A stretch of 53,553 nt of DNA, taken from NCBI GenBank assembly GCA_016790515.1, contig JAEUOY010000104.1, positions 1 to 53,553 on the forward strand. The letters are read 5' to 3'. The position numbers and the translations under genes are program-made. The stretch comes from Burkholderiaceae bacterium. Its GTDB lineage: Bacteria > Pseudomonadota > Gammaproteobacteria > Burkholderiales > Burkholderiaceae_C. The notes below the pieces were generated by a model, which worked only from the letters and a program-made list of their open reading frames with translations, did not search any database and was not told the origin of the DNA. How positions within the stretch are numbered: position 1 is the stretch's first letter; each line of letters begins with the position of its first letter. Shown piece by piece: positions 1 to 7,307 of the stretch.

Positions 1-130
1 ATATGCCGACTGCGCTGTGGCCGGATTACGCCGACTCCGACGTGGCCGGTATATGCCGACTCCGCCGTCGTCGTCGCCGGCCCTCAGGTGGCCGGACTAC
101 GCCGACTCTGAAGTGGCCTGATTACGCCGG
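1..130. repeat. IS21-type terminal repeat cluster
   Basis: Four imperfect copies of GTGGCCGGATTACGCCGACT start at 17, 42, 88 and 113, preceded by a partial copy ending at 11. They vary at the central ATTA/TATA/ACTA bases. Multiple short repeats at the ends are typical of IS21-family elements, where they bind the transposase. The adjacent istB and istA fragments support that reading. The element continues off the left edge or is truncated there. Confidence 0.6.
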
Positions 131-233
131 TCGCTGACACCCCGACGTCGCTGCGCTGTTCGAGCAGTTCGGCCCAGGCATCGGCCATGCCGTGCAGGCG
201 CAGCGCCTTGAGTTCGACGAGCAGGTCACGCAT
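84..233 (-). pseudogene. istB: istB remnant (IS21 helper ATPase, N-terminus only)
   Basis: The minus strand from 233 encodes about 30 residues with the IstB start pattern (MRDLLVELKALRLHGMADAW), then runs into the terminal repeats and stops at 84. The AAA+ ATPase core (Walker A and B) of the normal roughly 250-residue protein is absent. An internal deletion has therefore fused the start of istB to the end of the element. The start overlaps the istA 3' end by 8 bases, the usual istA-istB arrangement. Confidence 0.6.
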
Positions 234-471
234 GGTCGACCTCCTGGGTGTCGTCCTGGGTGTCGTCCTGCGCCTCGCCCAGGACTGCCGCGCCCGTGCG
301 CAGCCGGTCGTATCGAGCGGTGTCGGCCCTCGGCGGGGTCTTGGCCCGCAACGTCGTGGCTGCCGACTCGGGCGGCAGCGCCTCCTTCAGACGGGCCAAC
401 ACGTTGATCACATGCTCGACGCTCACGCGCCCCAACGGTGGCGCGCCCTCCAGCGCCAGCGACACCGCCAC
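226..471 (-). pseudogene. istA: istA remnant (IS21 transposase, C-terminus)
   Basis: Roughly 80 residues on the minus strand match the C-terminal tail of IS21-family IstA: a VSVEHVINVLARL stretch followed by TPPRADTARYDRLR. The DDE catalytic core is missing, and an in-frame stop lies directly upstream (475-477), so this is a dead 3' fragment. It sits immediately 5' of the istB remnant in the normal order. Confidence 0.6.
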
Positions 472-493
472 CAGTCAAGCCCCTCTCGATGAA

Positions 494-976
494 ATGGTGG
501 CGCAGATGGACGCAGGCGCCCAAGCCCTGGAAACCGCACTGCCTGTCGAGCGCGAAGTTGCCGCAGCCGTGGAGAGCCAGCGTGCACTGGCCGCCTTCCT
601 GAGCGCGCAGTTCGAGACCCAGCGCATCCAGATCTTCGACGCGAAGAACCAGGCCCACCAGGTCGAGCTGCCCACGTCCGCTCTGCGCTTGCTGGTCGAC
701 ATCCTGTCGGAGCTGGCCGAGGGCGATGCGGTCAATGTCGTGCCGATCCATGCCGAGCTGACGACACAGGAGGCCGCTGACATGCTGAACCTGTCCCGCC
801 CTCATCTCGTCAAGCTGTTGGAGAGCGGTGCGTTGGCCTTCCACAAGACCGGCATGCATCGGCGCATCCGCTTCGCAGACCTGATGGTCTTCAAGGCCGA
901 GCAGGATCGTGCGAGCGCGCAGGCGATGGAGGCGCTCGCGAAGCAGGCTCAGGAACTTCAACCGGGCTACGAGTGA
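494..976 (+). CDS. HTH/excisionase-type antitoxin of a PIN-domain pair
   Basis: A 160-residue protein. The C-terminal half carries a helix-turn-helix of the excisionase type (LTTQEAADMLNLSRPHLVKL) followed by HRRIRFADLMVFKAEQD. This combination is common in antitoxins encoded just before PIN-domain nucleases. The start is the ATG at 494, since the sequence upstream belongs to the IS21 remnant on the other strand. The stop overlaps the toxin GTG start (GTGA at 973), implying translational coupling. It probably binds its own promoter and neutralises the toxin; both roles are inferred from the family. The transposon scar replaces its native upstream region, so its promoter may be altered. Confidence 0.6.
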   Translation: MVAQMDAGAQALETALPVEREVAAAVESQRALAAFLSAQFETQRIQIFDAKNQAHQVELPTSALRLLVDILSELAEGDAVNVVPIHAELTTQEAADMLNLSRPHLVKLLESGALAFHKTGMHRRIRFADLMVFKAEQDRASAQAMEALAKQAQELQPGYE

Positions 977-1392
977 GGAGTTCGCCATTCAGCGCGGTCT
1001 ACGACGCCTGCGTGCCGTATCCTGCGCCGCTGCGCGATTTCGTCATGTGGCTTGCCCTGTCCGGGCGCTTTCGCGCGCGCTGGAGCGCCCAGATCCACGA
1101 TGAGTGGAAACGGAACCTGATCAAGAACCGGCCGGACCTCACGGCCGAGCAACTCGATCGCACTTCTGACCCCATGGAACGGGCGGTCCCTGACGGGCTG
1201 GTGATCGGGCACGAGGTCTTGACCGGGACGAAGCGCACCAATCTGCGCGAAAAGCACGACTGCCCCAAACAAGGGAACGGCTCCAGGCATCGGCAGCGCC
1301 ACGTTCGCGCCATCGAGGCAGCAGGCCGTCACGTGAGCGACTTCGGTGAACCAGGCTCGCTCGGTCGATCGAACGGGAGGCTGCCACTCTGA
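973..1392 (+). pseudogene. Truncated PIN-domain toxin
   Basis: It starts at the GTG at 973, overlapping the antitoxin stop. About 80 residues look like the N-terminal half of a PIN-domain RNase toxin: VYDACVPYPAPLRDF with the first acidic residue, then WSAQIHDEWKRNL and ERAVPDGLV. After about 1215 the sequence loses family character and ends in an unrelated Arg/Gly-rich tail. The C-terminal acidic residues needed for metal binding are missing, so it is probably inactive. The break may date from the rearrangement that placed this debris next to the ccm operon. Confidence 0.55.
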
Positions 1393-1416
1393 ACTTGCTC
1401 GACGGCCACCAGGACG

Positions 1417-1433
1417 CCCGAACCCCGTTCGGG
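1417..1433. terminator. Possible hairpin downstream of ccmH
   Basis: CCCGAAC and GTTCGGG form a perfect 7-bp stem with a 3-base loop, about 80 bases past the ccmH stop on the minus strand. No T-run follows on either strand, so it is at best a weak terminator or an mRNA 3' stabiliser. Confidence 0.25.
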
Positions 1434-1515
1434 ATCCTGTCCGACTACAGCCGCAGCCGGGCTTGGCGCTACCGAGCCGGGAGGCCCCGCGAAAAGCGCG
1501 CAGCGCTTGGATTGT

Positions 1516-2022
1516 TCAGGCTGGCGGTTCGTCGAGCAATCGGGACACACGCCGCGACGCCTCCTCTGTCCATTCGGCCGCCCCGCCGGTGGCCTGTTGC
1601 GAGCGCGCCAGGGCCCACCGAAGCACCAACGCGGCCAACAGCACCAGCAGCAACGGACCGGCCCACAGCAGCACCGTGCTGGCCTTCAGCGGTGGCCGGT
1701 AGCGCACGAAGTCGCCATAGCGCTCGGTCATGTAGGCCAGCACCTGCTGCTCGCTGCGGCCAGCCTGCAGTTGCTCGCGCACCTGGTTCTTCAGGTCGAC
1801 CGCCAGGCTGGCATTGGAATCGGCCAGCGACTGGTTCTGGCACACCAGGCAACGCAGTTCGGCCGCGACCTGATTGACGCGCGCCTCCAGCACCGAATCA
1901 GCCGCCGTGTCCAACGCCGGCGCGGCCTGCACGACGGCCGTCACCAGCGCGAAAGCCAGCCACAGGCCACCCCGCCGAGCTCTCGAACGGCTGCGCCGGG
2001 CCCGGGCCATCGCCGTGCTCAT
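1516..2022 (-). CDS. ccmH: Cytochrome c maturation protein CcmH (short form)
   Basis: A 168-residue membrane-anchored thiol oxidoreductase that handles apocytochrome cysteines before heme ligation in the periplasm. It has an N-terminal signal or anchor (about 17-33), the hallmark LRCLVCQNQS with C58 and C61, and a C-terminal membrane segment (about 113-135). This is the short form with no TPR part; the TPR function is in the separate ccmI at 27727. The start is the ATG at 2022, which overlaps the ccmG stop (ATGA). It is the last gene of the ccmCDEFGH operon, and the DNA beyond it is mobile-element debris. Confidence 0.93.
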   Translation of the reverse strand: MSTAMARARRSRSRARRGGLWLAFALVTAVVQAAPALDTAADSVLEARVNQVAAELRCLVCQNQSLADSNASLAVDLKNQVREQLQAGRSEQQVLAYMTERYGDFVRYRPPLKASTVLLWAGPLLLVLLAALVLRWALARSQQATGGAAEWTEEASRRVSRLLDEPPA

Positions 2023-2552
2023 CCCTGCAGGCGCTTGACCAGCGGCAACACGTCGCGCTGCCAGACCTCGGTCGTCAGCGGGCCGATATGCTTGAAGCGC
2101 ACGATGCCGGTCTTGTCGATGACGAAGGTCTCGGGCACGCCGTACACGCCGTAGTCGATCGACGCCCGACCATCGGCATCGACCACCGACGCGGCATAGG
2201 GATCGCCCAGCTTGAGCAGCCATTCCTGGGCGTTGCGCGGGTCGTCCTTGTAGTTGATGCCATAGATCGGCACCTGAGCGGCCTGGCCCATCGCCACCAG
2301 CAATGGATGCTCCTCGCGGCAGGGCGCGCACCACGAGGCCCAGATGTTGAGCACCCAGACCTGGCCCTTGAGCTCGTCGGCGCTGAGCTGGCGGCTCGGC
2401 TCGCCCAGCCGCGGCAACGTGAAAGGCGGTGCCGGCTTGCCGATGAAGGGCGACGGCACTTCGCGCGGCTTCAGCGTGAGGCCCACGCCCAGCACTGCAG
2501 CCAGCGCCACGAAGAGCGCCAGCGGGATGAAACGGCGCAGCGTCGGCCTCAC
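2019..2552 (-). CDS. ccmG: Thiol:disulfide interchange protein CcmG/DsbE
   Basis: A 177-residue thioredoxin-like protein with one N-terminal membrane anchor (about 8-26) and a periplasmic fold. The active site WCAPC is at 74-78. It reduces the disulfide in the CXXCH motif of apocytochromes so that heme can be attached, working with CcmH and CcmF. A YGVYGVPETFVID stretch provides the cis-proline loop. It overlaps ccmF and ccmH by 4 bases each, indicating a tightly coupled operon. Confidence 0.95.
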   Translation of the reverse strand: MRPTLRRFIPLALFVALAAVLGVGLTLKPREVPSPFIGKPAPPFTLPRLGEPSRQLSADELKGQVWVLNIWASWCAPCREEHPLLVAMGQAAQVPIYGINYKDDPRNAQEWLLKLGDPYAASVVDADGRASIDYGVYGVPETFVIDKTGIVRFKHIGPLTTEVWQRDVLPLVKRLQG

Positions 2553-4537
2553 GTGGGTTGTCCCTGCAGGGCCGGCGCCGGCTCGGGCTGCGGCGCCATC
2601 TCGGGTGCCGCGCGCGGCAGGGCCAGCCGATAGCGCCGGTCCGCCAGCGCCAGCAGGCCGCCCAGCGCCATGACGAACGCACCGCCCCAGATCCAGTCGA
2701 CGTAGGGCTTGACGTAGACGCGCAGCGTCCAGGTCGATTCATCGAGCGGTTCACCCAGCGAGACGTACAGGTCGCGCGTCAGCCCCGAGTCGATGGCCGC
2801 CTCGGTCATCGGCATCTGACGCACCTTGTAAAGGCGCTTCTCGGGCAGCATCGTGAAGGGCGCGTCGCCGTCGCGCTGGACCTCGATGGCCGCGCGCACC
2901 GCCACGTAGTTGGGCCCGGTGTCCTCGCTGATGCCCTTGAACGTGAAGCGGTAGCCACCGGCTTCGACATGGTCGCCGAGCTTCATCTTCACGTCGCGCT
3001 CGATCTCGTAGCCGCGCACCATGGTCACGCCGACGATGAACACACCCACGCCCAGGTGGGCGACGACCATGCCCCAGAAGCCGAGCGGGGACCGTGCGAG
3101 CTGCGCCAGGCCGTCGCCGCGGCTGCGCGACAGCAGCAGCGCGGCACTGCAGGTGAACACCCACGCCGCCAGCAACAGCCCCAGCGCAACGCCGACGCTG
3201 AAGCGTCCGGCCGCCAGCGGCAGCGCCAGCGCCGCCGCCACGCTGGCCAGCGCCGGCCAACGCAGCCGCCGCGCCAGATCGGCCACGGTGGTCGACTTCC
3301 AGCGCGCCAGCGGCCCCACCCCCATCAACAGCACCACCGGCGCCATCAGCGGCACGAACACGGCCTCGAAGTACGGCGGGCCCACCGACAGCTTGCCGCC
3401 GCCCAGCGCATCGAGCGCCAGCGGGTAGAGCGTGCCCAGCATCACCGACCCGGTGGCCGCGGCCAGCAGCATGTTGTTGCCCAGCAGCAGCGACTCGCGC
3501 GAGAGCCGGTCGAAACGCCCGGCAAAGCCCACCTGCCCGGCACGCCAGCCGAACAGCGCCAGCGAGCCGCCGATCACCACGCCGAGGAAGGACAGCATGA
3601 AGACACCGCGCGCCGGGTCGGTGGCGAATGCGTGCACCGAGGTCAGCACGCCCGATCGGACCAGGAAGGTGCCCAGCAGGCTCAGCGAGAACGCGGCGAT
3701 CGCCAGCAGCAAGGTCCAGGCCTTGAAGGCGCCGCGCTTTTCGGCCACCGCCAGCGAATGCAGCAGTGCGGTGCCGGCCAGCCAGGGCATGAACGAGGCG
3801 TTCTCCACCGGGTCCCAGAACCACCAGCCGCCCCAGCCCAGTTCGTAGTAGGCCCACCAGCTGCCCAGCGCGATGCCCAGCGTCAGGAACACCCAGGCGG
3901 CGGTGGTCCAGGGCCGCGACCAGCGGGCCCAGGTCGCGTCGAAGCGGCCGGCCAGCAGCGCCGCCACCGCGAACGCGAAGGCCACCGCAAAGCCGACGTA
4001 GCCCATGTAGAGCATCGGCGGATGGATCACCATGCCCGGGTCCTGCAGCAGCGGATTCAGGTCACGGCCGTCGAGCGCCGGCGGTTTCAGGCGCAGGAAC
4101 GGGTTGGAGGTCAGCAGCACGAACAGCAGGAAGCCGACGCTGACGAAGCCCATCACGCCCAGCACGCGCGCGACCATGTCCAGCGGCAGCCGTGCCGACA
4201 GCAGGCTGACGGCCAGCGTCCAGCCCGACAGCATGAACACCCACAGCAGCATCGAGCCTTCGTGGCTACCCCAGGTGGCGGCCAGCCGGTAGGCCATCGG
4301 CAGCTCGCTGTTCGCGTTGGCCGCGACGTTGACGAGCGAGAAGTCGACGCGTGCGAACGACGCCATCAGGCTGCCGAACGCGATCGCGACGAACACGAAC
4401 TGGGCCTGTGCCGCCGGCCGGGCCAGCGCCATCCAGCCGGCGTGGCCACGGGCCGCGCCGACCGTAGGCAGCAGGGCCAGCACGATGCCGACGAACAGCG
4501 CGACGATCAACGAGAAGTGGCCGAGTTCAGGCAGCAT
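2549..4537 (-). CDS. ccmF: Cytochrome c heme lyase subunit CcmF
   Basis: A 662-residue multi-spanning inner-membrane protein of normal family length. The periplasmic tryptophan-rich WWD motif (WGGWWFWDPVEN) lies at about 235-246, and conserved histidines H172 (GMVIHPP) and H260 flank it. It takes heme from holo-CcmE and joins it to reduced apocytochrome thiols in a complex with CcmH and CcmI. The start ATG at 4537 overlaps the ccmE stop by one base (TGATG). Confidence 0.96.
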   Translation of the reverse strand: MLPELGHFSLIVALFVGIVLALLPTVGAARGHAGWMALARPAAQAQFVFVAIAFGSLMASFARVDFSLVNVAANANSELPMAYRLAATWGSHEGSMLLWVFMLSGWTLAVSLLSARLPLDMVARVLGVMGFVSVGFLLFVLLTSNPFLRLKPPALDGRDLNPLLQDPGMVIHPPMLYMGYVGFAVAFAFAVAALLAGRFDATWARWSRPWTTAAWVFLTLGIALGSWWAYYELGWGGWWFWDPVENASFMPWLAGTALLHSLAVAEKRGAFKAWTLLLAIAAFSLSLLGTFLVRSGVLTSVHAFATDPARGVFMLSFLGVVIGGSLALFGWRAGQVGFAGRFDRLSRESLLLGNNMLLAAATGSVMLGTLYPLALDALGGGKLSVGPPYFEAVFVPLMAPVVLLMGVGPLARWKSTTVADLARRLRWPALASVAAALALPLAAGRFSVGVALGLLLAAWVFTCSAALLLSRSRGDGLAQLARSPLGFWGMVVAHLGVGVFIVGVTMVRGYEIERDVKMKLGDHVEAGGYRFTFKGISEDTGPNYVAVRAAIEVQRDGDAPFTMLPEKRLYKVRQMPMTEAAIDSGLTRDLYVSLGEPLDESTWTLRVYVKPYVDWIWGGAFVMALGGLLALADRRYRLALPRAAPEMAPQPEPAPALQGQPT

Positions 4538-5013
4538 CAGCGGCTCGCGGGAAGACTCTCGGTGGCCAGCGCCTGGGCCCGCAGCTTCTGCTGCTGCGCC
4601 CTGGCCAGCGCGTCGGCGGCCTCGGGTGGCATGTAGTTCTCGTCATGCTTGGCCAGCACCTCCTGCGCACGGAAGACACCGTCGTGCGCCAGCCGACCCT
4701 GGGCCACCACCCCTTTGCCCTCCTTGAACAGGTCGGGCAGGACGCCGCGGTACTCCACCGGCATGTGGTTCACGTTGTCGGTGACGACGAAGCGCACCGT
4801 CACGCCATCGGGCTGGCGCTGCACACTGCCGGCCTGCACCAGGCCGCCCAACCGGAACGGCCGGTCGTCGGGGGCCTGGTCGGCCAGCACGTCCGACGGG
4901 CTCAGGAAGAACACCAGATTGCTGTTGAAGGCGTTGACGACCAACCCCACGCACAGCGCGCCACCGGCCAGCACCGTGGCGGCCAAAGCCATTCGGGTGT
5001 GTCGCGGCGTCAT
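4537..5013 (-). CDS. ccmE: Heme chaperone CcmE
   Basis: A 158-residue periplasmic heme chaperone with an N-terminal membrane anchor (about 8-28), an OB-fold, and the heme-binding motif AKHDENY with H123 as the covalent heme ligand. It accepts heme from CcmC/CcmD and delivers it to CcmF. The ATG at 5013 overlaps the ccmD stop (ATGA) and fits the family N-terminus; an upstream in-frame extension to 5097 would encode a non-homologous Arg-rich segment. In the classical pathway the CcmAB ATPase releases holo-CcmE; no ccmA or ccmB lies in this window. Confidence 0.95.
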   Translation of the reverse strand: MTPRHTRMALAATVLAGGALCVGLVVNAFNSNLVFFLSPSDVLADQAPDDRPFRLGGLVQAGSVQRQPDGVTVRFVVTDNVNHMPVEYRGVLPDLFKEGKGVVAQGRLAHDGVFRAQEVLAKHDENYMPPEAADALARAQQQKLRAQALATESLPASR

Positions 5014-5189
5014 GCGGCGTCCTCGTCGAGGCGCTGCCAGGCGCGCACGTCCTCGGCAGCACGGCGCCGACGCTGCAGCAGCGTCATCAGCTCCCAACCC
5101 AGCGCCAATGCCGTCATGCCGTAGGAACCCCAGACGTAGAGGCCATAGCCGCCCATGTCGGCGAACTCCGCCAGGCTGGACCAGATCAT
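5010..5189 (-). CDS. ccmD: Heme exporter protein CcmD
   Basis: A small 59-residue membrane protein: a short periplasmic start, a [10 protein letters not shown] transmembrane helix (about 14-38) and an Arg-rich cytoplasmic tail. This matches the CcmD family, which stabilises the CcmC-CcmE complex. The start codon overlaps the ccmC stop and its stop overlaps the ccmE start, so expression is coupled on both sides. Confidence 0.88.
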   Translation of the reverse strand: MIWSSLAEFADMGGYGLYVWGSYGMTALALGWELMTLLQRRRRAAEDVRAWQRLDEDAA

Positions 5190-5950
5190 CCCTGGGACTC
5201 CGGCAAGGCCCGCACCCACTCGGTCTCGCGCTCGCGCTCGACGATCAGGCTGCGCAAGCGGTGCAGCGCCGCGGCGATGGCGTAGACCCAGAACGCCGCC
5301 ACCATCAGCAACATGCCCGCCAGCATGATGCTGGCCATGCTGGGCGCGCGGTCGACGCTGACCGACGAGCCCTGGTGCAAGGTGTTCCACCACCTGACCG
5401 AGAAGTAGATGATCGGCACGTTGACGACACCCACCAGCGCCAGGATCGCGCCCGCGCGGTCGCCGCGCCGCGGGTCGTCGATCGCGGACTGCAGCGCCAT
5501 GAAGGCGGCATACAGGAACAGCAGCAGCAGCTCGGAGGTCAGGCGTGCGTCCCAAACCCACCAGGTGCCCCAGGTGGGCTTGCCCCACAGCGCACCGGTC
5601 CACAGCGCGATGAAGGTCATCAGCGCGCCGGTGGGCGCCAGCGCGCGGGCCATCATCGACGACAGCCGGGTGTTGAGCACCAGCCCGATGCCGGCCCAGA
5701 AGGCCATCGCCAGGTAGACCAGCATCGACATCCAGGCCGCCGGCACGTGGATGAAGATGATGCGGTAGGCGTCACCCTGCTGGAAGTCCGTCGGCGCGAC
5801 CAGCAGCCCGACCGTGAGCCCGGCGAGCGCCAGCAGCACCGCCAGCGCCCACAGCCACGGCAGCCAGGCGCCGGCGGCCCGGTAGAACGGCTGCGGCGAG
5901 GCGAGGCGAGACCAGCGCCAGCGCCGGGGTGGCGAGGGTGGCGAGGGCAT
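5186..5950 (-). CDS. ccmC: Heme handling protein CcmC
   Basis: A 254-residue protein with six predicted membrane helices. It loads heme onto CcmE. The WWD motif ([10 protein letters not shown]) is at about 127-136, and conserved histidines sit in [10 protein letters not shown] (H68) and NTLHQGSS. The ATG at 5950 starts shortly before the first hydrophobic segment. It is the first gene of the operon, so the usual upstream ccmA and ccmB are absent here. A sigma-54-like promoter lies 28-43 bases upstream on the minus strand. Confidence 0.94.
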   Translation of the reverse strand: MPSPPSPPRRWRWSRLASPQPFYRAAGAWLPWLWALAVLLALAGLTVGLLVAPTDFQQGDAYRIIFIHVPAAWMSMLVYLAMAFWAGIGLVLNTRLSSMMARALAPTGALMTFIALWTGALWGKPTWGTWWVWDARLTSELLLLFLYAAFMALQSAIDDPRRGDRAGAILALVGVVNVPIIYFSVRWWNTLHQGSSVSVDRAPSMASIMLAGMLLMVAAFWVYAIAAALHRLRSLIVERERETEWVRALPESQG

Positions 5951-5977
5951 GGCGAGTTGTGGCACGGTGGACGGAGC

Positions 5978-5993
5978 AGCAATCGCCGTGCCT
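5978..5993 (-). promoter_or_regulatory. Sigma-54 promoter candidate for ccmCDEFGH
   Basis: The minus strand reads AGGCACG-GCGA-TTGCT, close to the RpoN consensus TGGCACG-N4-TTGCW with exact GG-N10-GC spacing. The predicted start site is near 5967, leaving a short leader before the ccmC ATG at 5950. A near-identical 14-mer (GCAATCGCCGTGCC here) recurs at 30270 in another minus-strand candidate. Confidence 0.65.
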
Positions 5994-6036
5994 GCCCGGC
6001 CGGGAGCCCTGGCCGGCGTGGACTGCCCGCGGCGCC

Positions 6037-6052
6037 TGGCATGCACCATGCA
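6037..6052 (+). promoter_or_regulatory. Sigma-54 promoter candidate for the first NHL lipoprotein gene
   Basis: TGGCATG-CACC-ATGCA has the GG-N10-GC spacing and most consensus bases. The predicted start site (about 6063) falls right at the ATG at 6064, so the transcript would be leaderless. Either the gene is translated leaderless or this match is fortuitous. It lies back to back with the ccmC promoter candidate. Confidence 0.4.
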
Positions 6053-6063
6053 CTGCCCGACCC

Positions 6064-7134
6064 ATGCCCACCCGACGCGATGGCCTGCTGTTGCTGGCCG
6101 CCAGCCTTGGCGGCTGCGGGGCGCCGCCACCCCGGCGCGGCCCGACCGGTCCCGTTGTCTGGCCGGCGCCCCCGGAACCCGCGCGCTATGTCCACGAAGC
6201 CACCTTGCGCAATGCCGCAAGCCTGGCGGCCGCCGGAGATTCGGCCGACCTGATGCGCCGGCTGAGCGGCGAAGACCGTTCACGCGCGAGCTTCGGCAAG
6301 GCCTTGGCGGTGGCCGCCGGGCGCGGCTTCGTCTACGTCGGCGACACCGAGGGCCGGCGCATCTTCGTGTTCGACCTGCCGCGCCGGCGCACCTTCAGTT
6401 TCGGGCTGCGGCGCGAGGGCGAACTGAAGAAGCCCGCCGGCATCGCACTCGACACCGAAGGCCGGGTGCACGTGGTCGACGCCACGGCGCGGCGCGTCGT
6501 GGTGTTCGACGCGCTGGGGCTGTTCCTGCGCCAGATCGACGGCAGCGCAGACTGGGTGCGGCCCAGCGCGCTGGCCGTCAGCGCCGCGGGCGACCGCCTG
6601 TACGTGATCGATACCGGCGGTGTGGAGAGCAACAGCCACCGGGTCTGGGTCTACGACGGCGCCGGCCGACCGCTGGGCCGCATCGGCCGGCGTGGCGACG
6701 GCCCCGGCGAGTTCAACCTGCCGACCGACGCAGCCACCGGGCCCGACGGCAGCCTGTGGGTGCTGGATGCCGGCAACTTCCGCGTGCAGGCCTTCGATCG
6801 CGAGGGCCGCTTCGTGCGCCAGTTCGGCTCACTGGGCAACGGCATCGGCCAGTTCGCCCGGCCACGTGGCCTGGCGGTGGACCCCACCGGGCTGGTCTGC
6901 GTCAGCGACGCCGCCTTCTGCAACCTGCAGTTGTTCCAGCCCGATGGCACGCTGCTGCTGACCATCGGCAGCCGGGCCAGCCCCGGTGCCGATCGCGACC
7001 AACCGGGCCGCTACCTGCTGCCGGCCAAGCTGGCCGCCGACGAGACGGGCCGGCTGTATGTCGTCGACCAGTTCCTGCACAAGGTCGAGGTGCTGCGCCG
7101 GCTCGACACCGGACAGTTCCCCGGCACGGGCTGA
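6064..7134 (+). CDS. NHL-repeat beta-propeller lipoprotein
   Basis: A 356-residue lipoprotein. A short signal peptide ends in the lipobox LGGC (Cys18). The rest consists of NHL-type blades with recurring patterns such as PAGIALDTEGRVHVVD, GDGPGEFNLPTDAATGPDGSLWVLDAGNFRVQAFD and GQFARPRGLAVDPTG. NHL propellers are protein-interaction scaffolds, and exported ones recur beside multiheme cytochromes. No heme motif is present. The ATG at 6064 is the only start that gives a lipoprotein signal. It is divergent from ccmC and 173 bases upstream of a five-heme cytochrome. It is one of four NHL-like lipoproteins in the locus (with 10793, 20483 and 21493). Assembly factor or envelope scaffold is an inference. 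Confidence 0.85.
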   Translation: MPTRRDGLLLLAASLGGCGAPPPRRGPTGPVVWPAPPEPARYVHEATLRNAASLAAAGDSADLMRRLSGEDRSRASFGKALAVAAGRGFVYVGDTEGRRIFVFDLPRRRTFSFGLRREGELKKPAGIALDTEGRVHVVDATARRVVVFDALGLFLRQIDGSADWVRPSALAVSAAGDRLYVIDTGGVESNSHRVWVYDGAGRPLGRIGRRGDGPGEFNLPTDAATGPDGSLWVLDAGNFRVQAFDREGRFVRQFGSLGNGIGQFARPRGLAVDPTGLVCVSDAAFCNLQLFQPDGTLLLTIGSRASPGADRDQPGRYLLPAKLAADETGRLYVVDQFLHKVEVLRRLDTGQFPGTG

Positions 7135-7163
7135 CGAGGCGCGGCCGCGGGCGCAACAAGAAG

Positions 7164-7200
7164 CTCCCGATTCCGAGAATGGAGGGCCCGATTCCGGGAA
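7164..7200 (+). promoter_or_regulatory. Paired palindromic activator sites upstream of the five-heme cytochrome
   Basis: Two 16-bp sites of the form (T)TCCCG-N4-CG(G)GAA: CTCCCG-ATTC-CGAGAA at 7164-7179 and GGCCCG-ATTC-CGGGAA at 7185-7200. They are 21 bp apart, about two helical turns, and just upstream of a sigma-54 promoter candidate at 7244. The same pattern recurs at 11973/11995 and 27675/27695. They are likely enhancer sites for the NtrC-type regulator at 31747 (inference). Confidence 0.6.
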
Positions 7201-7243
7201 TCCGCGGGGCGGGCGCGGCCTGCAATGGCAGCAGCATGCAGGG

Positions 7244-7259
7244 CGGTACAGGACTTGCA
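7244..7259 (+). promoter_or_regulatory. Sigma-54 promoter candidate for the five-heme cytochrome
   Basis: CGGTACA-GGAC-TTGCA has a perfect -12 element and exact GG-N10-GC spacing; the -24 element is partial. The predicted start near 7271 leaves a leader of about 37 bases containing a strong ribosome site (GGAGGGAGGA) before the ATG at 7308. Confidence 0.55.
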
Positions 7260-7307
7260 GGTAGACGCCGGCCGCCGACCGCCTGCGCTGGCGGAGGGAG
7301 GAACCCG

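Noticed and set aside
1-130. Short regular repeats that might suggest a CRISPR array
   Set aside because: Only four imperfect 20-base copies with uneven spacing (25, 46, 25) and no unique spacers of constant length; they flank IS21 gene remnants, so transposon ends explain them.
2558-4636. 692-residue open frame opposite ccmF
   Set aside because: Rich in Arg, Gln, His and Pro with no recognisable motifs, and exactly antisense to a well-conserved gene; a GC-skew artefact.
1516-5950. Ccm pathway judged non-functional for lack of ccmAB
   Set aside because: ccmAB may lie elsewhere in the genome; all six genes here are full length with intact key residues.
7226-7240. TGGCAGCAGCATGCA as the sigma-54 promoter of the five-heme gene
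   Set aside because: GG to GC spacing is 9 instead of 10 bases; the site at 7244 has correct spacing and a perfect TTGCA.
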